A stretch of DNA of 64,000 bases from Stenotrophomonas terrae (GCF_001431465.1 NZ_LDJJ01000036.1:52554-116553); one strand, 5' to 3'. Positions 47,286-55,668 are shown, counted from the stretch's first letter. Numbers and translations: made by a program. Notes: generated by a model not told the origin, from the letters alone.

Positions 47286-48016
47286 AGATCGCCCAGACGC
47301 GCCTGCAGGGCCGCGATGGCGGCCAGGCCTGCGGTCTCGGTGCGCAGGATGCGCGGGCCCAGCTGCAGGCCCTGGAAGCCCGCCTCGCCCAGTTGCTGGC
47401 GGTCGCGCGGGGACCAGCCGCCTTCCGGGCCAATCGCGATGACCACGCCGTTGGTCGGTGCGGCCGGCAACGAGGCCAGGCGATGTTCGCCCAAGGGATC
47501 CAGGGTCAGCCGCAGGGTCTGCTCCGGCAACGCAGCGACAGCGGCGGCCAGCGCCTGCGGGTTGCCAATCGACGGAATGCGGGCACGCCCGGATTGTCCG
47601 CAGGCCGAGCCAACCACATTGCGCCAATGGGCGATGCGCTTCTCCGCGCGCGCCGCATCCAGCTTGACCTCGGTACGTTCGGCGTTGACCGGGATGATGC
47701 GGCTGACCCCCAGTTCGGTGGCTTTCTGCAGGATCAGGTCCATCTTCTCGCCGCGCGCGATGCCCTGCAGCAAGGTGATGGCCAGTGGTGATTCGTTGTC
47801 GATGGCCTGCGCGCTGTCGATATGCACCTGCACGTCGCGCTTGCTGATGGCGCTGAGCGTGGCCGCATAGTCATGGCCGTCGCCATTGAAAAGAACGCAG
47901 CCGTCACCCTCGCGCAGGCGCATTACCCGCACCAGGTGATTGGCTACCTCCTCGGGGAGGGACAGGGTCTGGCCGGCGGCAAGTGGCAGTTCAATCGGGC
48001 AACGGGTAAGACGCAT
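47282..48016 (-). CDS. rsmE: 16S rRNA (uracil-1498-N3)-methyltransferase RsmE
   Basis: The 244-residue SPOUT-family enzyme methylates U1498 of 16S rRNA. An N-terminal PUA-like region (HLVRVMRLREGDGCVLFNG) precedes the knotted methyltransferase core. The SAM-binding loop is IAIGPEGGWSPRD and the C-terminal helix is LGPRILRTETAGLAA. The TAG stop lies within a SMAG repeat terminus. It is divergent from nudE. Confidence 0.95.
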   Translation of the reverse strand: MRLTRCPIELPLAAGQTLSLPEEVANHLVRVMRLREGDGCVLFNGDGHDYAATLSAISKRDVQVHIDSAQAIDNESPLAITLLQGIARGEKMDLILQKATELGVSRIIPVNAERTEVKLDAARAEKRIAHWRNVVGSACGQSGRARIPSIGNPQALAAAVAALPEQTLRLTLDPLGEHRLASLPAAPTNGVVIAIGPEGGWSPRDRQQLGEAGFQGLQLGPRILRTETAGLAAIAALQARLGDL

Positions 48017-48140
48017 CGGTGATCTCGCAAAGGCGGTGCCGCATGGGGGGCGGCTGGGTCTGCTAGCATTTCAACGTCATGAGAACGTATCTGCCAATGC
48101 GCATTCTATCGGTCTACCGTCCTTTTGCCCGGAGTGGCGC

Positions 48141-48689
48141 ATGAGCCGCCGGCTTCCACAGATCCACAACGTGGTCGAAGAACACATCGGTCCATTCCGT
48201 CAGCAACAGCTGGATCTGGAGTTTTCCAACGGCGAACGCCGACACTTCCAGCGCCTGGTCAGTGGCGGGCATGGTGCGGTGGTGGTGGTGCCGATGCTCG
48301 ACGACGAGACCGTTCTGCTGGTGCGTGAATACGCTGCCGGCCTGCACCGTTACGAGCTGGGCCTGGTCAAGGGCCGCATCGACGCGGGCGAGAGCCCGAT
48401 CGAGGCCGCCGACCGTGAGCTCAAGGAAGAGGCCGGTTACGGCGCGCACTCGCTCGATGTGCTGCGCAGCCTGAGCCTTGCACCTACTTATATGAGTCAC
48501 CAGTCCTGGCTGGTGGTTGCGCGGCAGTTGTATCCGCAGCGGCTGCCGGGCGATGAGCCCGAGGAGCTGGAGGTGGTGCCGTGGAAGCTGGCCGAGCTGG
48601 ACCAGCTGATGCTGCGCGAGGATTTTTCCGAAGGACGCTCGTTGGCGGCCCTGTTCATTGCCCGTGAGTGGCTGCGAGGTGGCGCATGA
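48141..48689 (+). CDS. nudE: ADP compounds hydrolase NudE (Nudix)
   Basis: The 182-residue Nudix hydrolase acts on ADP-ribose, NADH and related dinucleotides. The Nudix box is GRIDAGESPIEAADRELKEE followed by AGYG. It is preceded by VLLVREYAAGLHRYELGLVK, and the NudE-type LAPTYMSHQSWLVVA follows. The ATG at 48141 follows GGAG. The frame is open from 47940, but the upstream part overlaps the divergent rsmE start. It overlaps cysQ by 4 bases, and the pair is a known enterobacterial arrangement. Confidence 0.93.
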   Translation: MSRRLPQIHNVVEEHIGPFRQQQLDLEFSNGERRHFQRLVSGGHGAVVVVPMLDDETVLLVREYAAGLHRYELGLVKGRIDAGESPIEAADRELKEEAGYGAHSLDVLRSLSLAPTYMSHQSWLVVARQLYPQRLPGDEPEELEVVPWKLAELDQLMLREDFSEGRSLAALFIAREWLRGGA

Positions 48690-49495
48690 AAGCTTCAATC
48701 GATGCGGCGCTGCGCGAAGGCGTGCTGCAGATCGCCCAGCAGGCCGGCGCGGCGATCATGCAGGTCTACGCCAATGGTTTTGATATCGAGCACAAGGCCG
48801 ACGACAGCCCGGTGACCAGCGCCGATCTGGCCGCACATCGATTGATCGTGGATGGGCTGACCCAGCTGACCCCGGATATCCCGGTGCTGTCCGAAGAGTC
48901 GGCGCAGCTGCCCTGGGAGACGCGACGCCAGTGGCAGCGTTACTGGTTGGTGGATCCCCTGGATGGCACCCGTGAGTTCATCAAGCGCAATGGCGAATTC
49001 AGCGTCAACATCGCGCTGATCGAGCACGGCGTGTCGGTGTTTGGCGTCGTGCAGGCGCCGGTGACCGAGGTCATCTGGCACGCCGAGCGCGGTGGCGGGG
49101 CATGGCGTCGCACGGGCCAGCAGCAGGATGCGATCAGCACCCGGGTGCCGCCGGCGTCGCCGTTGCGGGTGGCGGCCAGCCGCTCGCATGCCAGTGCGCG
49201 TACCGCAGCCTTGCTGGCACGGATGGGCGAGATCGAGCTGGTCGCACAGGGCTCGTCGCTGAAATTCTGCCGCATCGCCGAGGGCACGCTGGACGTGTAC
49301 CCGCGGCTGGGGCCGACCAGTGAATGGGACACAGCGGCCGGCCAGTGCGTGCTGGAAGCAGCAGGTGGCGTGGTATTGGCTGCAGATGACGGTGTGCCGT
49401 TTGCCTACAACCAGCGCCCGCGTCTGCTCAATGGCGACTTTGTCGCATTGGGCGATGCCTCGCTGCCGTGGCAGGACTGGGTGGCCGGGCTGTGA
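48686..49495 (+). CDS. cysQ: 3'(2'),5'-bisphosphate nucleotidase CysQ
   Basis: The 269-residue inositol-monophosphatase-fold enzyme removes the 3' phosphate from PAP and PAPS during sulfate assimilation. The metal site is LVDPLDGTREFIKRNGEFSV, and the C-terminal motif is PTSEWDTAAGQCVLEAAGG. GGAG-like sequence within the end of nudE precedes the ATG. ATGA overlap with nudE indicates translational coupling. A short GC-rich hairpin (ACGCCGG and CCGGCGT arms) lies just downstream at 49529-49548. Confidence 0.95.
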   Translation: MKASIDAALREGVLQIAQQAGAAIMQVYANGFDIEHKADDSPVTSADLAAHRLIVDGLTQLTPDIPVLSEESAQLPWETRRQWQRYWLVDPLDGTREFIKRNGEFSVNIALIEHGVSVFGVVQAPVTEVIWHAERGGGAWRRTGQQQDAISTRVPPASPLRVAASRSHASARTAALLARMGEIELVAQGSSLKFCRIAEGTLDVYPRLGPTSEWDTAAGQCVLEAAGGVVLAADDGVPFAYNQRPRLLNGDFVALGDASLPWQDWVAGL

Positions 49496-49573
49496 TGGCT
49501 GCGCTTGAGCACTGATCAACAACCCCCAAACGCCGGCGTCTGCCGGCGTCGTCGTCATGAAGAAGGTGTACGC

Positions 49574-50395
49574 ATGTCCGAGTTGAACGATATCCAGACG
49601 CTGTTGCAGATCATGGCGCGGCTGCGCGATCCCAAGGGTGGTTGCCCATGGGACCTGGAGCAGGATTTCGCCAGCATCGCGCCGTATACGGTGGAAGAGG
49701 CCTACGAGGTCGCCGATGCGATTGACCGCAATGACCTGCCGGAATTGAAGGACGAACTCGGCGACCTGCTGCTGCAGGTGGTGTTCCATGCGCAGATGGC
49801 CAGCGAGCAGGGCGCCTTCGATTTCGGCGATGTAGTGGCGTCGATCAGCAACAAGATGATCCGCCGTCACCCGCATATCTTCGGCGACACCGAGGTCAGC
49901 GATTCGGACGAAGTGCTGGCCAACTGGGATGAGATCAAGCGCAGCGAACGCGCGGCCAAGGGCGAGCAGGACGGCTCGGCATTGGCGGGTATCTCACGCG
50001 GTCTGCCGGAGTGGTTGCGTGCCACCAAACTGCAGTCGCGCGCCGCCCGCACCGGCTTTGACTGGCCGAGCCCGGCGCCGGTGCTGGACAAGCTGCGCGA
50101 GGAGATCGACGAGCTGCAGGCCGAGTTCGAGATCGCCGCCAGTGGCCAGGACAACCAGGCGCGGCTGCAGGAAGAGCTGGGTGATGTGCTGTTTGTCTGC
50201 GCCAACCTGGCGCGCCATGCCAAGGTGGATGTCGGCACCGCCTTGCGCCACGCCAACCACAAGTTCGAGCGCCGCTTCCGTGCGATGGAAGCCTTGGCAG
50301 TGGCCCAGGCAACGCCTATGTCGGCACTGGATCTGGCCGCGCAGGAAGCACTTTGGCAGGCGGTGAAACAGCAGGAAAAGGATGCGGCGCGGTGA
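49574..50395 (+). CDS. mazG: Nucleoside triphosphate pyrophosphohydrolase MazG
   Basis: The 273-residue all-alpha NTP pyrophosphohydrolase hydrolyses NTPs and dNTPs to monophosphates. Two MazG domains are seen. The first has [20 protein letters not shown] and [14 protein letters not shown] with the metal-binding acids. The second has [12 protein letters not shown] and [16 protein letters not shown]. The start at ATG 49574 is chosen because the product begins [11 protein letters not shown]; the frame is open from TTG 49505. Its TGA overlaps the ynfA start as GTGA. Confidence 0.95.
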   Translation: MSELNDIQTLLQIMARLRDPKGGCPWDLEQDFASIAPYTVEEAYEVADAIDRNDLPELKDELGDLLLQVVFHAQMASEQGAFDFGDVVASISNKMIRRHPHIFGDTEVSDSDEVLANWDEIKRSERAAKGEQDGSALAGISRGLPEWLRATKLQSRAARTGFDWPSPAPVLDKLREEIDELQAEFEIAASGQDNQARLQEELGDVLFVCANLARHAKVDVGTALRHANHKFERRFRAMEALAVAQATPMSALDLAAQEALWQAVKQQEKDAAR

Positions 50396-50715
50396 AGACC
50401 TTCGCCTTGTTCCTGCTCACCGCGCTGGCGGAAATTGTCGGCTGCTACCTGCCCTGGCTATGGCTGCGGCAGCAGGGCAGCCCCTGGCTGCTGTTGCCGG
50501 CCGCCGCCAGCCTGGCCTTGTTCGCATGGTTGTTGACCCTGCACCCTGCCGCCAGTGGCCGCGTCTATGCCGCCTATGGCGGCGTCTACGTCTGCACGGC
50601 ATTGCTGTGGCTGTGGCTGGTGGATTCGGTCAAACCCACCCGTTGGGACCTGCTCGGCGGTGGCCTGTGCCTGCTCGGCATGGCAGTGATCATGTTCGCC
50701 CCACGCAGCAACTGA
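50392..50715 (+). CDS. YnfA/UPF0060 family small membrane protein
   Basis: The 107-residue protein has four predicted transmembrane helices ([20 protein letters not shown] and others). It matches the UPF0060/YnfA family, an SMR-like fold whose function is unsettled. The motifs [20 protein letters not shown] and [14 protein letters not shown] are typical. The GTG start at 50392 overlaps the mazG stop, which implies coupled translation. Confidence 0.88.
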   Translation: MKTFALFLLTALAEIVGCYLPWLWLRQQGSPWLLLPAAASLALFAWLLTLHPAASGRVYAAYGGVYVCTALLWLWLVDSVKPTRWDLLGGGLCLLGMAVIMFAPRSN

Positions 50716-50754
50716 AACGCCTATGCTGGCCGCATCCGCCCAAGGGTGCCGGCC

Positions 50755-51057
50755 ATGTCGCGTTTCAGCAGCTTCCGCCAGTTCTATCCGTACTATCTGA
50801 GCGAACACAGCAACCACATCAGTCGCCGCCTGCATTTCATCGGCAGCTGGGGCGTGCTGGCCTGTGTGGCAATGGCGCTGTGGAGTGGCCATGGCCGCTG
50901 GTTATGGCTGGCGTTGTTGTGCGGTTATGGCTTTGCCTGGGTCGGGCACTTTTTCTTCGAGAAGAACCGGCCGGCCACCTTCCGTCATCCCTTCTATTCA
51001 TTTGCCGGCGACTGGGTGATGTTCGTCGATATTCTGCGTGGGCGGGTGCGGCTGTAG
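50755..51057 (+). CDS. DUF962/Mpo1-like membrane protein
   Basis: The 100-residue protein has two to three hydrophobic helices and the conserved HSNHISRRLHFIGSWGVLA and FAWVGHFFFEKNRPATFRHP motifs of DUF962 (yeast Mpo1, YGL010w). Some family members act in 2-hydroxy fatty acid dioxygenation. The histidine-rich motifs are present here, but the activity in this organism is unknown. The ATG at 50755 is preferred over an upstream in-frame ATG at 50746. Confidence 0.85.
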   Translation: MSRFSSFRQFYPYYLSEHSNHISRRLHFIGSWGVLACVAMALWSGHGRWLWLALLCGYGFAWVGHFFFEKNRPATFRHPFYSFAGDWVMFVDILRGRVRL

Positions 51058-51123
51058 GCGGGCACCTGATCCTTCCGGGGCTGTGGCTATACTCGGCCCA
51101 TCCATCATCACGAGGAGTGGGCA

Positions 51124-52092
51124 ATGGGCAGCGGAACCGGGGTGTTGGCGCTGGTGGTGGTCATCGCTGGTGTCATCGTGTTGTTCAAGACGGTGCGGAT
51201 GGTGCCGCAGGGCTACGAATGGACGGTGGAACGCTTCGGCAAGTACACGCATACGATGAGCCCGGGCCTGCATTTCCTGTTTCCGATTGTGTATGGCGTC
51301 GGCCGCAAGGTGAACATGATGGAGCAGGTGCTGGACGTGCCGAGCCAGGATGTGATCACCAAGGACAACGCGGTGGTGCGCGTGGATGGGGTGGTGTTCT
51401 TCCAGGTGCTGGACGCGGCCAAGGCGGCCTATGAAGTGGCCAACCTGGAAGTGGCGATGATCGCGCTGGTGCAGACCAATATCCGCACCGTGATCGGCTC
51501 GATGGACCTGGACGAATCACTGAGCCAGCGCGAAACCATCAACGCCAAGCTGCTCAACGTGGTCGACCACGCCACCAACCCGTGGGGGGTGAAAGTCACC
51601 CGCATCGAGATCAAGGACATCCAGCCGCCGGCCAACCTGGTGCAGTCGATGCAGCAGCAGAAAATGGCCGAGCAGAACAAGCGCGCCGCGGTGCTGGAAT
51701 CCGAAGGCATCCGCCAGTCGGAGATCCTGCGTGCCGAGGGCCAGAAACAGGCGGCGGTGCTGGAAGCGGAGGGCCGCAAGGAGGCCGCGTTCCGTGACGC
51801 CGAAGCTCGTGAACGCTTGGCCGAAGCCGAGGCCAAGGCGACCACCATGGTCTCCGATGCCATCGCCAACGGCAGCGTGCAGGCGATCAACTACTTCATC
51901 GCACAGAAATATGTGGAGGCCTTCAGTGAGCTGGCCAGCTCGCCCAACCAGAAACTGGTGCTGATGCCGATGGAAACCAGCGGCGTGATCGGCTCGATTG
52001 CCGGCATTGCTGAATTGGCCAAGGAAGCATTCGCCAAGCAAGGCGAGCCCAAGCAGCCCGCACGCGGCAACCCGCCGCCACTGGGGCGCTGA
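51124..52092 (+). CDS. qmcA: SPFH/band 7 membrane protein (QmcA-like)
   Basis: The 322-residue flotillin-like protein has an N-terminal membrane anchor (VLALVVVIAGVIVLFKTVRM). The SPFH domain shows VPQGYEWTVERFGKYTHTMS and PGLHFLFPIVYGVGRKVNMM. A long coiled coil (residues about 175-250) follows. It is the upstream half of a qmcA-nfeD pair that in other bacteria makes membrane microdomains. GAGGAGT precedes the ATG. nfeD follows by 3 bases. Confidence 0.92.
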   Translation: MGSGTGVLALVVVIAGVIVLFKTVRMVPQGYEWTVERFGKYTHTMSPGLHFLFPIVYGVGRKVNMMEQVLDVPSQDVITKDNAVVRVDGVVFFQVLDAAKAAYEVANLEVAMIALVQTNIRTVIGSMDLDESLSQRETINAKLLNVVDHATNPWGVKVTRIEIKDIQPPANLVQSMQQQKMAEQNKRAAVLESEGIRQSEILRAEGQKQAAVLEAEGRKEAAFRDAEARERLAEAEAKATTMVSDAIANGSVQAINYFIAQKYVEAFSELASSPNQKLVLMPMETSGVIGSIAGIAELAKEAFAKQGEPKQPARGNPPPLGR

Positions 52093-52095
52093 GCC

Positions 52096-52527
52096 ATGCG
52101 CTGGGAAGTAGTCATCTGGGCCGCGCTGGCGGTGCTGCTGTTCGCTGCCGAGGCGCTGGTGCCGGGCGCCTTCATGTTGTGGATGGGAATCGCCGCCGCA
52201 GCGGTGTTTCTCACCGTCTGGGCTATCGACGGCATGACCCTGCTGCTGCAGGTGATCCTGTTCGTGGTGCTGAGCTTTGTCTCAATTCAGGTCTACCGCA
52301 CCTGGTTCCGCCAGCGTGCGCGGCCCAGCGACCAACCCCTGCTCAACCGCCGCGCCGAACAACTGGTGGGGCGCGTGGTGACGCTGGAACAGGCCATCAA
52401 TGCCGGCGTCGGCCGGGCCAAGGTGGATGATGCGTTCTGGGTGGTGGCCGGCCCCGACCTGCCGCAGGGCAGTGCGGTGCGGGTGGTCGCCGTGGACGGC
52501 ATGACCCTCAAGGTGCAGCCGGTCTGA
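52096..52527 (+). CDS. NfeD family membrane protein
   Basis: The 143-residue protein has several hydrophobic helices in its first half. A C-terminal OB-fold domain follows, with LLNRRAEQLVGRVVTLEQAI and KVDDAFWVVAGPDLPQGSAV. This matches the short NfeD1b/YbbK type that partners SPFH proteins. It lies 3 bases downstream of the qmcA-like gene, and the two are surely one operon. A terminator follows. Confidence 0.92.
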   Translation: MRWEVVIWAALAVLLFAAEALVPGAFMLWMGIAAAAVFLTVWAIDGMTLLLQVILFVVLSFVSIQVYRTWFRQRARPSDQPLLNRRAEQLVGRVVTLEQAINAGVGRAKVDDAFWVVAGPDLPQGSAVRVVAVDGMTLKVQPV

Positions 52528-52534
52528 AGCCGTC

Positions 52535-52567
52535 GCGGCACTGCGTTGTGGCAGTGCCGCAGGTTTT
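52535..52567 (+). terminator. Intrinsic terminator after nfeD
   Basis: Perfect 10-bp arms, GCGGCACTGC and GCAGTGCCGC, with a 6-base loop are followed by AGGTTTT. It lies 8 bases after the nfeD stop. Confidence 0.85.
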
Positions 52568-52579
52568 AAAAGTAACCAT

Positions 52580-52590
52580 CTGGGATAATG
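52580..52590 (+). promoter_or_regulatory. Candidate extended -10 promoter of gcvT
   Basis: The sequence TGGGATAATGG contains a GATAAT -10 with the TG extension, about 28 bases before the gcvT ATG. No good -35 hexamer is visible. No glycine riboswitch fold is apparent in the short leader. Confidence 0.4.
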
Positions 52591-52615
52591 GCGGACCCCT
52601 TTGTGTGGAACGGCC

Positions 52616-53737
52616 ATGACCCTGAAAACCCTGCTCAACGAAACCCACCGCTCACTCGGCGCCAAGATGGTCGACTTTGGCGGCTGGGACATGCCGATCC
52701 ACTACGGCTCGCAGATCGATGAGCATCATCTGGTCCGCAATGCCGCGGGCATGTTCGACGTCAGCCACATGACCGTGGTCGATCTGAAGGGCGCGCGTAC
52801 CCGCGAATTCCTGCGCCAGCTGCTGGCCAACTCCATCGACAAGCTCAAGGTGAAGGGCAAGGCTCTTTACTCCTGCATGCTCAATGCGCAGGGTGGGGTG
52901 ATCGACGACCTGATCGTCTACTTCCTGGCCGATGACATGTTCCGCATGGTGGTCAACGCCTCCACCCGCGAAAAAGACCTGGCCTGGATCCGCCAGCATG
53001 CCGAAGCCTTTGGCGTGGAAGTGATCGAACGCGAAGACCTGGCCATCATCGCCGTGCAGGGTCCGCAGGCGCGTGCGCTGGTCGCCGGCCTGGTGGCGGC
53101 CGATGATCGTGCCGCGCTGGACAAGCTGGCGCGCTTCGCCGGCCTGGATGTGACCTCCGCCGATGGCGTGCCACTGTTTGTTGCGCGCACCGGTTACACC
53201 GGCGAAGACGGCTACGAAGTACTGCTGCCGCAGACGGCGGTGGTCGCATTCTGGAATGCGTTGCTGGCCGCCGGTGTAAAGCCGGCCGGTCTGGGCGCGC
53301 GCGATACGCTGCGCCTGGAAGCCGGCATGAATCTCTACGGCCAGGACATGGACGAAACCATCACCCCTTACGAAGCGGCACTGGCGTGGACGGTTGCGCT
53401 GGATGACCAGGCCGACGGCACGCCGCGCGGCTTCACTGGCCGTGCGGTGCTGGAGGCACAGAAGGCAGCCGGCAATGCGCGGCAGATGATCGGCCTGGTG
53501 ATGGACGAGAAGGGCGTGCTGCGCCACGGCCAGAAGGTACTCACCGCCAATGGCGAGGGCGAGATCCTGTCCGGTACCTTCTCGCCGACGCTGGGCAAGG
53601 CGATCGCCTTCGCCCGCGTACCCGCCGGTGCACCGGGCGAGGTGCGCGTGGATATCCGCGGCAAGGAAGTGCCGGTGCGTATCGTGAAGTTTCCGTTTGT
53701 GCGTGACGGCCAGGCACAGGCCGGCATCAATCTTTGA
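52616..53737 (+). CDS. gcvT: Glycine cleavage system aminomethyltransferase GcvT
   Basis: The 373-residue T-protein releases ammonia from the aminomethyl lipoyl arm of GcvH and passes the carbon to tetrahydrofolate. Signatures are [34 protein letters not shown] and [22 protein letters not shown] 52616 is preferred; the frame extends to 52601. gcvH follows after 86 bases. gcvP is not in the window. Confidence 0.96.
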   Translation: MTLKTLLNETHRSLGAKMVDFGGWDMPIHYGSQIDEHHLVRNAAGMFDVSHMTVVDLKGARTREFLRQLLANSIDKLKVKGKALYSCMLNAQGGVIDDLIVYFLADDMFRMVVNASTREKDLAWIRQHAEAFGVEVIEREDLAIIAVQGPQARALVAGLVAADDRAALDKLARFAGLDVTSADGVPLFVARTGYTGEDGYEVLLPQTAVVAFWNALLAAGVKPAGLGARDTLRLEAGMNLYGQDMDETITPYEAALAWTVALDDQADGTPRGFTGRAVLEAQKAAGNARQMIGLVMDEKGVLRHGQKVLTANGEGEILSGTFSPTLGKAIAFARVPAGAPGEVRVDIRGKEVPVRIVKFPFVRDGQAQAGINL

Positions 53738-53751
53738 CCTGCAGGACCGGG

Positions 53752-53773
53752 CCGGAAGCGACCTCGCTTCCGG
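53752..53773 (+). terminator. Hairpin between gcvT and gcvH
   Basis: Nine-base arms CCGGAAGCG and CGCTTCCGG with an ACCT loop are followed by TTCGTT. It may partly terminate gcvT transcription or process the gcvT-gcvH message; the U-tract is poor. Confidence 0.55.
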
Positions 53774-53823
53774 TTCGTTAAACTAGCGCTTCTTCCCGAC
53801 CACCGTTTTTCCGGAGTAGTTCC

Positions 53824-54219
53824 ATGAGCGAGATCCCTGGCGACCTCAAGTTCCTCAAGTCCCACGAATGGGCCCGTGTCGAAGGCAATGGCCGCGTCAC
53901 CGTTGGTATTTCCGATCACGCCCAAGGTTTGCTGGGTGACCTGGTCTACGTCGAACTGCCGGCTGTCGGTGACAGCGTGCAGGCTGGCGTTGGCGCAGCG
54001 GTGGTCGAGTCGGTGAAGGCTGCCTCCGACGTCTACAGCCCGGTGTCCGGCACCGTTGTCGAAGTCAACGAAGCGGTGACCGACAAGCCGGAAACCATCA
54101 ACGAAGATGCCTACGGCGACGGCTGGCTGTATGTGGTGGAGCTGTCCGAACCGGAACAGTTGAACGAGCTGCTCGGCCCGGACGACTACGCCGAGATGCT
54201 GGAGAACGAGGACCACTGA
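53824..54219 (+). CDS. gcvH: Glycine cleavage system H protein
   Basis: The 131-residue lipoyl carrier shuttles the aminomethyl group between GcvP and GcvT. The lipoylated residue is Lys65 within [16 protein letters not shown]. The N-terminus [16 protein letters not shown] and the C-terminal [14 protein letters not shown] are conserved. CCGGAGTAGTTCC before the ATG provides the ribosome site. A strong terminator follows. Confidence 0.97.
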   Translation: MSEIPGDLKFLKSHEWARVEGNGRVTVGISDHAQGLLGDLVYVELPAVGDSVQAGVGAAVVESVKAASDVYSPVSGTVVEVNEAVTDKPETINEDAYGDGWLYVVELSEPEQLNELLGPDDYAEMLENEDH

Positions 54220-54235
54220 GTCCTGTCGTCTTCGG

Positions 54236-54268
54236 AAAAACGGCCGCCATCAGCGGCCGTTTTTTTTT
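54236..54268 (+). terminator. Intrinsic terminator of gcvH
   Basis: A 7-bp GC stem (CGGCCGC and GCGGCCG) extended by A5 pairing with the T-run is followed by nine T residues. It lies 17 bases after the gcvH stop and could work in both directions. Confidence 0.93.
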
Positions 54269-54698
54269 ACGTCGATGTCAGCATCAGGTGATGATCGGCG
54301 GTGATGAGGGACGGCATCAGAGTGGCGCGACCGTTGCTCGGTGGGTGCGAAGTGGTGTCGATGGGCGTCGTTGCGAACTGCGAAACGGTTCAAAAAGTTT
54401 GCGCAAATTGATCCAACGCCGCTGCAAAGCGCAGCCTTCGGCAAACTTTTTTTCGGGTGTCGGAACCGGCCTTTGGCGGGCGTCGGTCGCATGCTTTGAG
54501 ATGCGCCTGGTGTAGTGCCGACGCAGTGGCATGTGCCAGGCTTTGAAAAGAATAGTGCGCTTTTACCGATGTTTTTTTACTTTGTGTTTTTTTGGGCGGG
54601 CATTGTGGCTGTGTTGCCGGTGAGCAAAGAGCGGCGTCGGCGGCGAGCACGCGGGTGCGGAAGGCTGAAGGCTTCCGAAAAATATTTCGGCAAGATAG
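54269..54698. other. AT-richer non-coding stretch between gcvH and the H1-like gene
   Basis: About 430 bases have no credible gene and are locally rich in A and T runs (T7 and T7 near 54570-54592), unlike the rest of the window. The notable element is the inverted repeat at 54392-54453. Possible xenogeneic-silencer or nucleoid-protein binding, but nothing specific can be assigned. Confidence 0.5.
54392..54453. repeat. Long-armed inverted repeat with nested hairpin
   Basis: Perfect 11-base arms AAAAAGTTTGC (54392-54402) and GCAAACTTTTT (54441-54451) enclose a nested GCTGC-AAAGC-GCAGC hairpin (54421-54435). The right arm extends into a T7 run. It looks like a structured transcript end or a cruciform-prone site. 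Confidence 0.6.
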
Positions 54699-54727
54699 TT
54701 GACAGTAAAAAAAACCGTGATTAGGTT
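54699..54727 (+). promoter_or_regulatory. Candidate strong-spacing sigma-70 promoter upstream of the H1-like gene
   Basis: A perfect TTGACA -35 is separated by 17 bases (including an A8 tract) from TAGGTT, a moderate -10. Transcription would begin near 54734, giving a leader of about 275 bases before the H1-like ATG. Confidence 0.55.
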
Positions 54728-54734
54728 TCGCCCA

Positions 54735-54906
54735 GCAGACCTTTCCTGCGGAAGCGAGTGAGCCGGATCAACATTCAGACGCGAAGCACAACTTGGACGT
54801 CCGCCAGGATTCTCTTGATGGTGGAGCAGGAGCCGCTTCCTTCCGCGAAACACCCCCCTGATTTCAATATGGCACCCGCAGCGGGAACCGTCGCGGGTGT
54901 TTCTGT
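54735..54906 (+). ncRNA. Candidate structured leader or small RNA upstream of the H1-like gene
   Basis: The roughly 170 bases following the promoter have GGAAGCG (54752 region) able to pair with CGCTTCC (about 54836), which closes an internal domain. The segment ends in a terminator-like hairpin, CACCCGC to GCGGGTG at 54873-54899 followed by TTTCTG. The 3' arm is also complementary to GAAACACCC at 54847-54855 through GGGTGTTTC (54895-54903). The two pairings exclude each other. No RNA family is recognised. Confidence 0.4.
54873..54906 (+). terminator. Terminator-like hairpin in the H1-like leader
   Basis: Arms CACCCGC and GCGGGTG extend inward through GCGG-GAA-CCGT with one mismatch, giving about 11 base pairs. 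The following TTTCTGT is a weak U-tract, so termination may be partial or conditional. Confidence 0.45.
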
Positions 54907-55010
54907 ATCCGTCACGATGCGCTAGACGCGTCGTCGGTCCTCCGCCGAACACCGCGGATTTGCTTCAACTGGGCATTTCAATTCCATAGATCACTGACGA
55001 GGAACAAACC

Positions 55011-55604
55011 ATGGCTACGAAGAAAGCTGCTAAAAAGCCGGCCGCCAAGAAGGCGGTAAAGAAAGTCGCCAAGAAGGCTGCCGTGAAGAAGGTTGCCAAG
55101 AAGGCAACCGCCAAGAAGGCAGTGAAGAAGGTTGCCAAGAAGGCTGTTGCCAAGAAGGCCGTCAAGAAGGCTGTGAAGAAGGTTGCCAAGAAGGCAACTG
55201 CCAAGAAGGCCGTGAAGAAGGTTGCCAAGAAGGCAACTGCCAAGAAGGCCGTGAAGAAGGTTGCCAAGAAGGCAACTGCCAAGAAGGCCGTGAAGAAGGT
55301 TGCCAAGAAGGCAGCTGCCAAGAAGACCGTAAAGAAGGTTGCCAAGAAGGCAACTGCCAAGAAGGCCGTAAAGAAGGTTGCCAAGAAGGCAACTGCCAAG
55401 AAAGCCGCCAAGAAGGTAGTCAAGAAGGCCGTAAAGAAGGTTGCCAAGAAGGCAGCTGCCAAGAAGGTCGTAAAGAAGACTGCCAAGAAGGTTGCCGCCA
55501 AGAAGCCGGCCGCCAAGAAGGTTGCTGCGAAGAAGAAGCCGGCCGCTCGCAAGAAGAAGGCCGCTCCGGTTGCGCTGCCGGCCACCCCGGCGCCGCTGAT
55601 CTGA
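55011..55604 (+). CDS. Lysine/alanine-rich histone H1-like DNA-binding protein
   Basis: The 197-residue protein is almost entirely Lys, Ala and Val. It is built from near-identical repeats of about 13 residues, AKKATAKKAVKKV, encoded by 39-base DNA repeats across about 55100-55480. A short Pro/Ala-rich tail ends the protein. It resembles the eukaryotic H1 C-terminal tail and the bacterial HctB/H1-like proteins, which bind and compact DNA. A GAGGAAC ribosome site precedes the ATG. Repeat number is likely to vary among strains. Confidence 0.88.
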   Translation: MATKKAAKKPAAKKAVKKVAKKAAVKKVAKKATAKKAVKKVAKKAVAKKAVKKAVKKVAKKATAKKAVKKVAKKATAKKAVKKVAKKATAKKAVKKVAKKAAAKKTVKKVAKKATAKKAVKKVAKKATAKKAAKKVVKKAVKKVAKKAAAKKVVKKTAKKVAAKKPAAKKVAAKKKPAARKKKAAPVALPATPAPLI

Positions 55605-55629
55605 TCCAGCTCCACTAGCTGTACCTGAA

Positions 55630-55668
55630 ACTCCTTCCCCGACTGCCCAGCGGGGAGGGAGTTTTTTT
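55630..55668 (+). terminator. Intrinsic terminator of the H1-like gene
   Basis: Twelve-base arms ACTCCTTCCCCG and CGGGGAGGGAGT (one wobble) with a 9-base loop are followed by seven T residues, 26 bases after the stop. Confidence 0.93.

Noticed and set aside
49505..49573. Upstream TTG start for mazG
   Set aside because: The added 23 residues are Arg-rich and unlike MazG proteins; the ATG at 49574 gives the usual N-terminus.
50382..51434. A 350-codon plus-strand frame across mazG end, ynfA and DUF962
   Set aside because: It runs through three recognisable genes in another frame, and its product shows no family features.
54735..54906. CsrA/RsmA sponge RNA hypothesis
   Set aside because: The stretch contains about seven GGA triplets, more than expected, but none is in the preferred ANGGA context and there is no repeating hairpin-loop arrangement.
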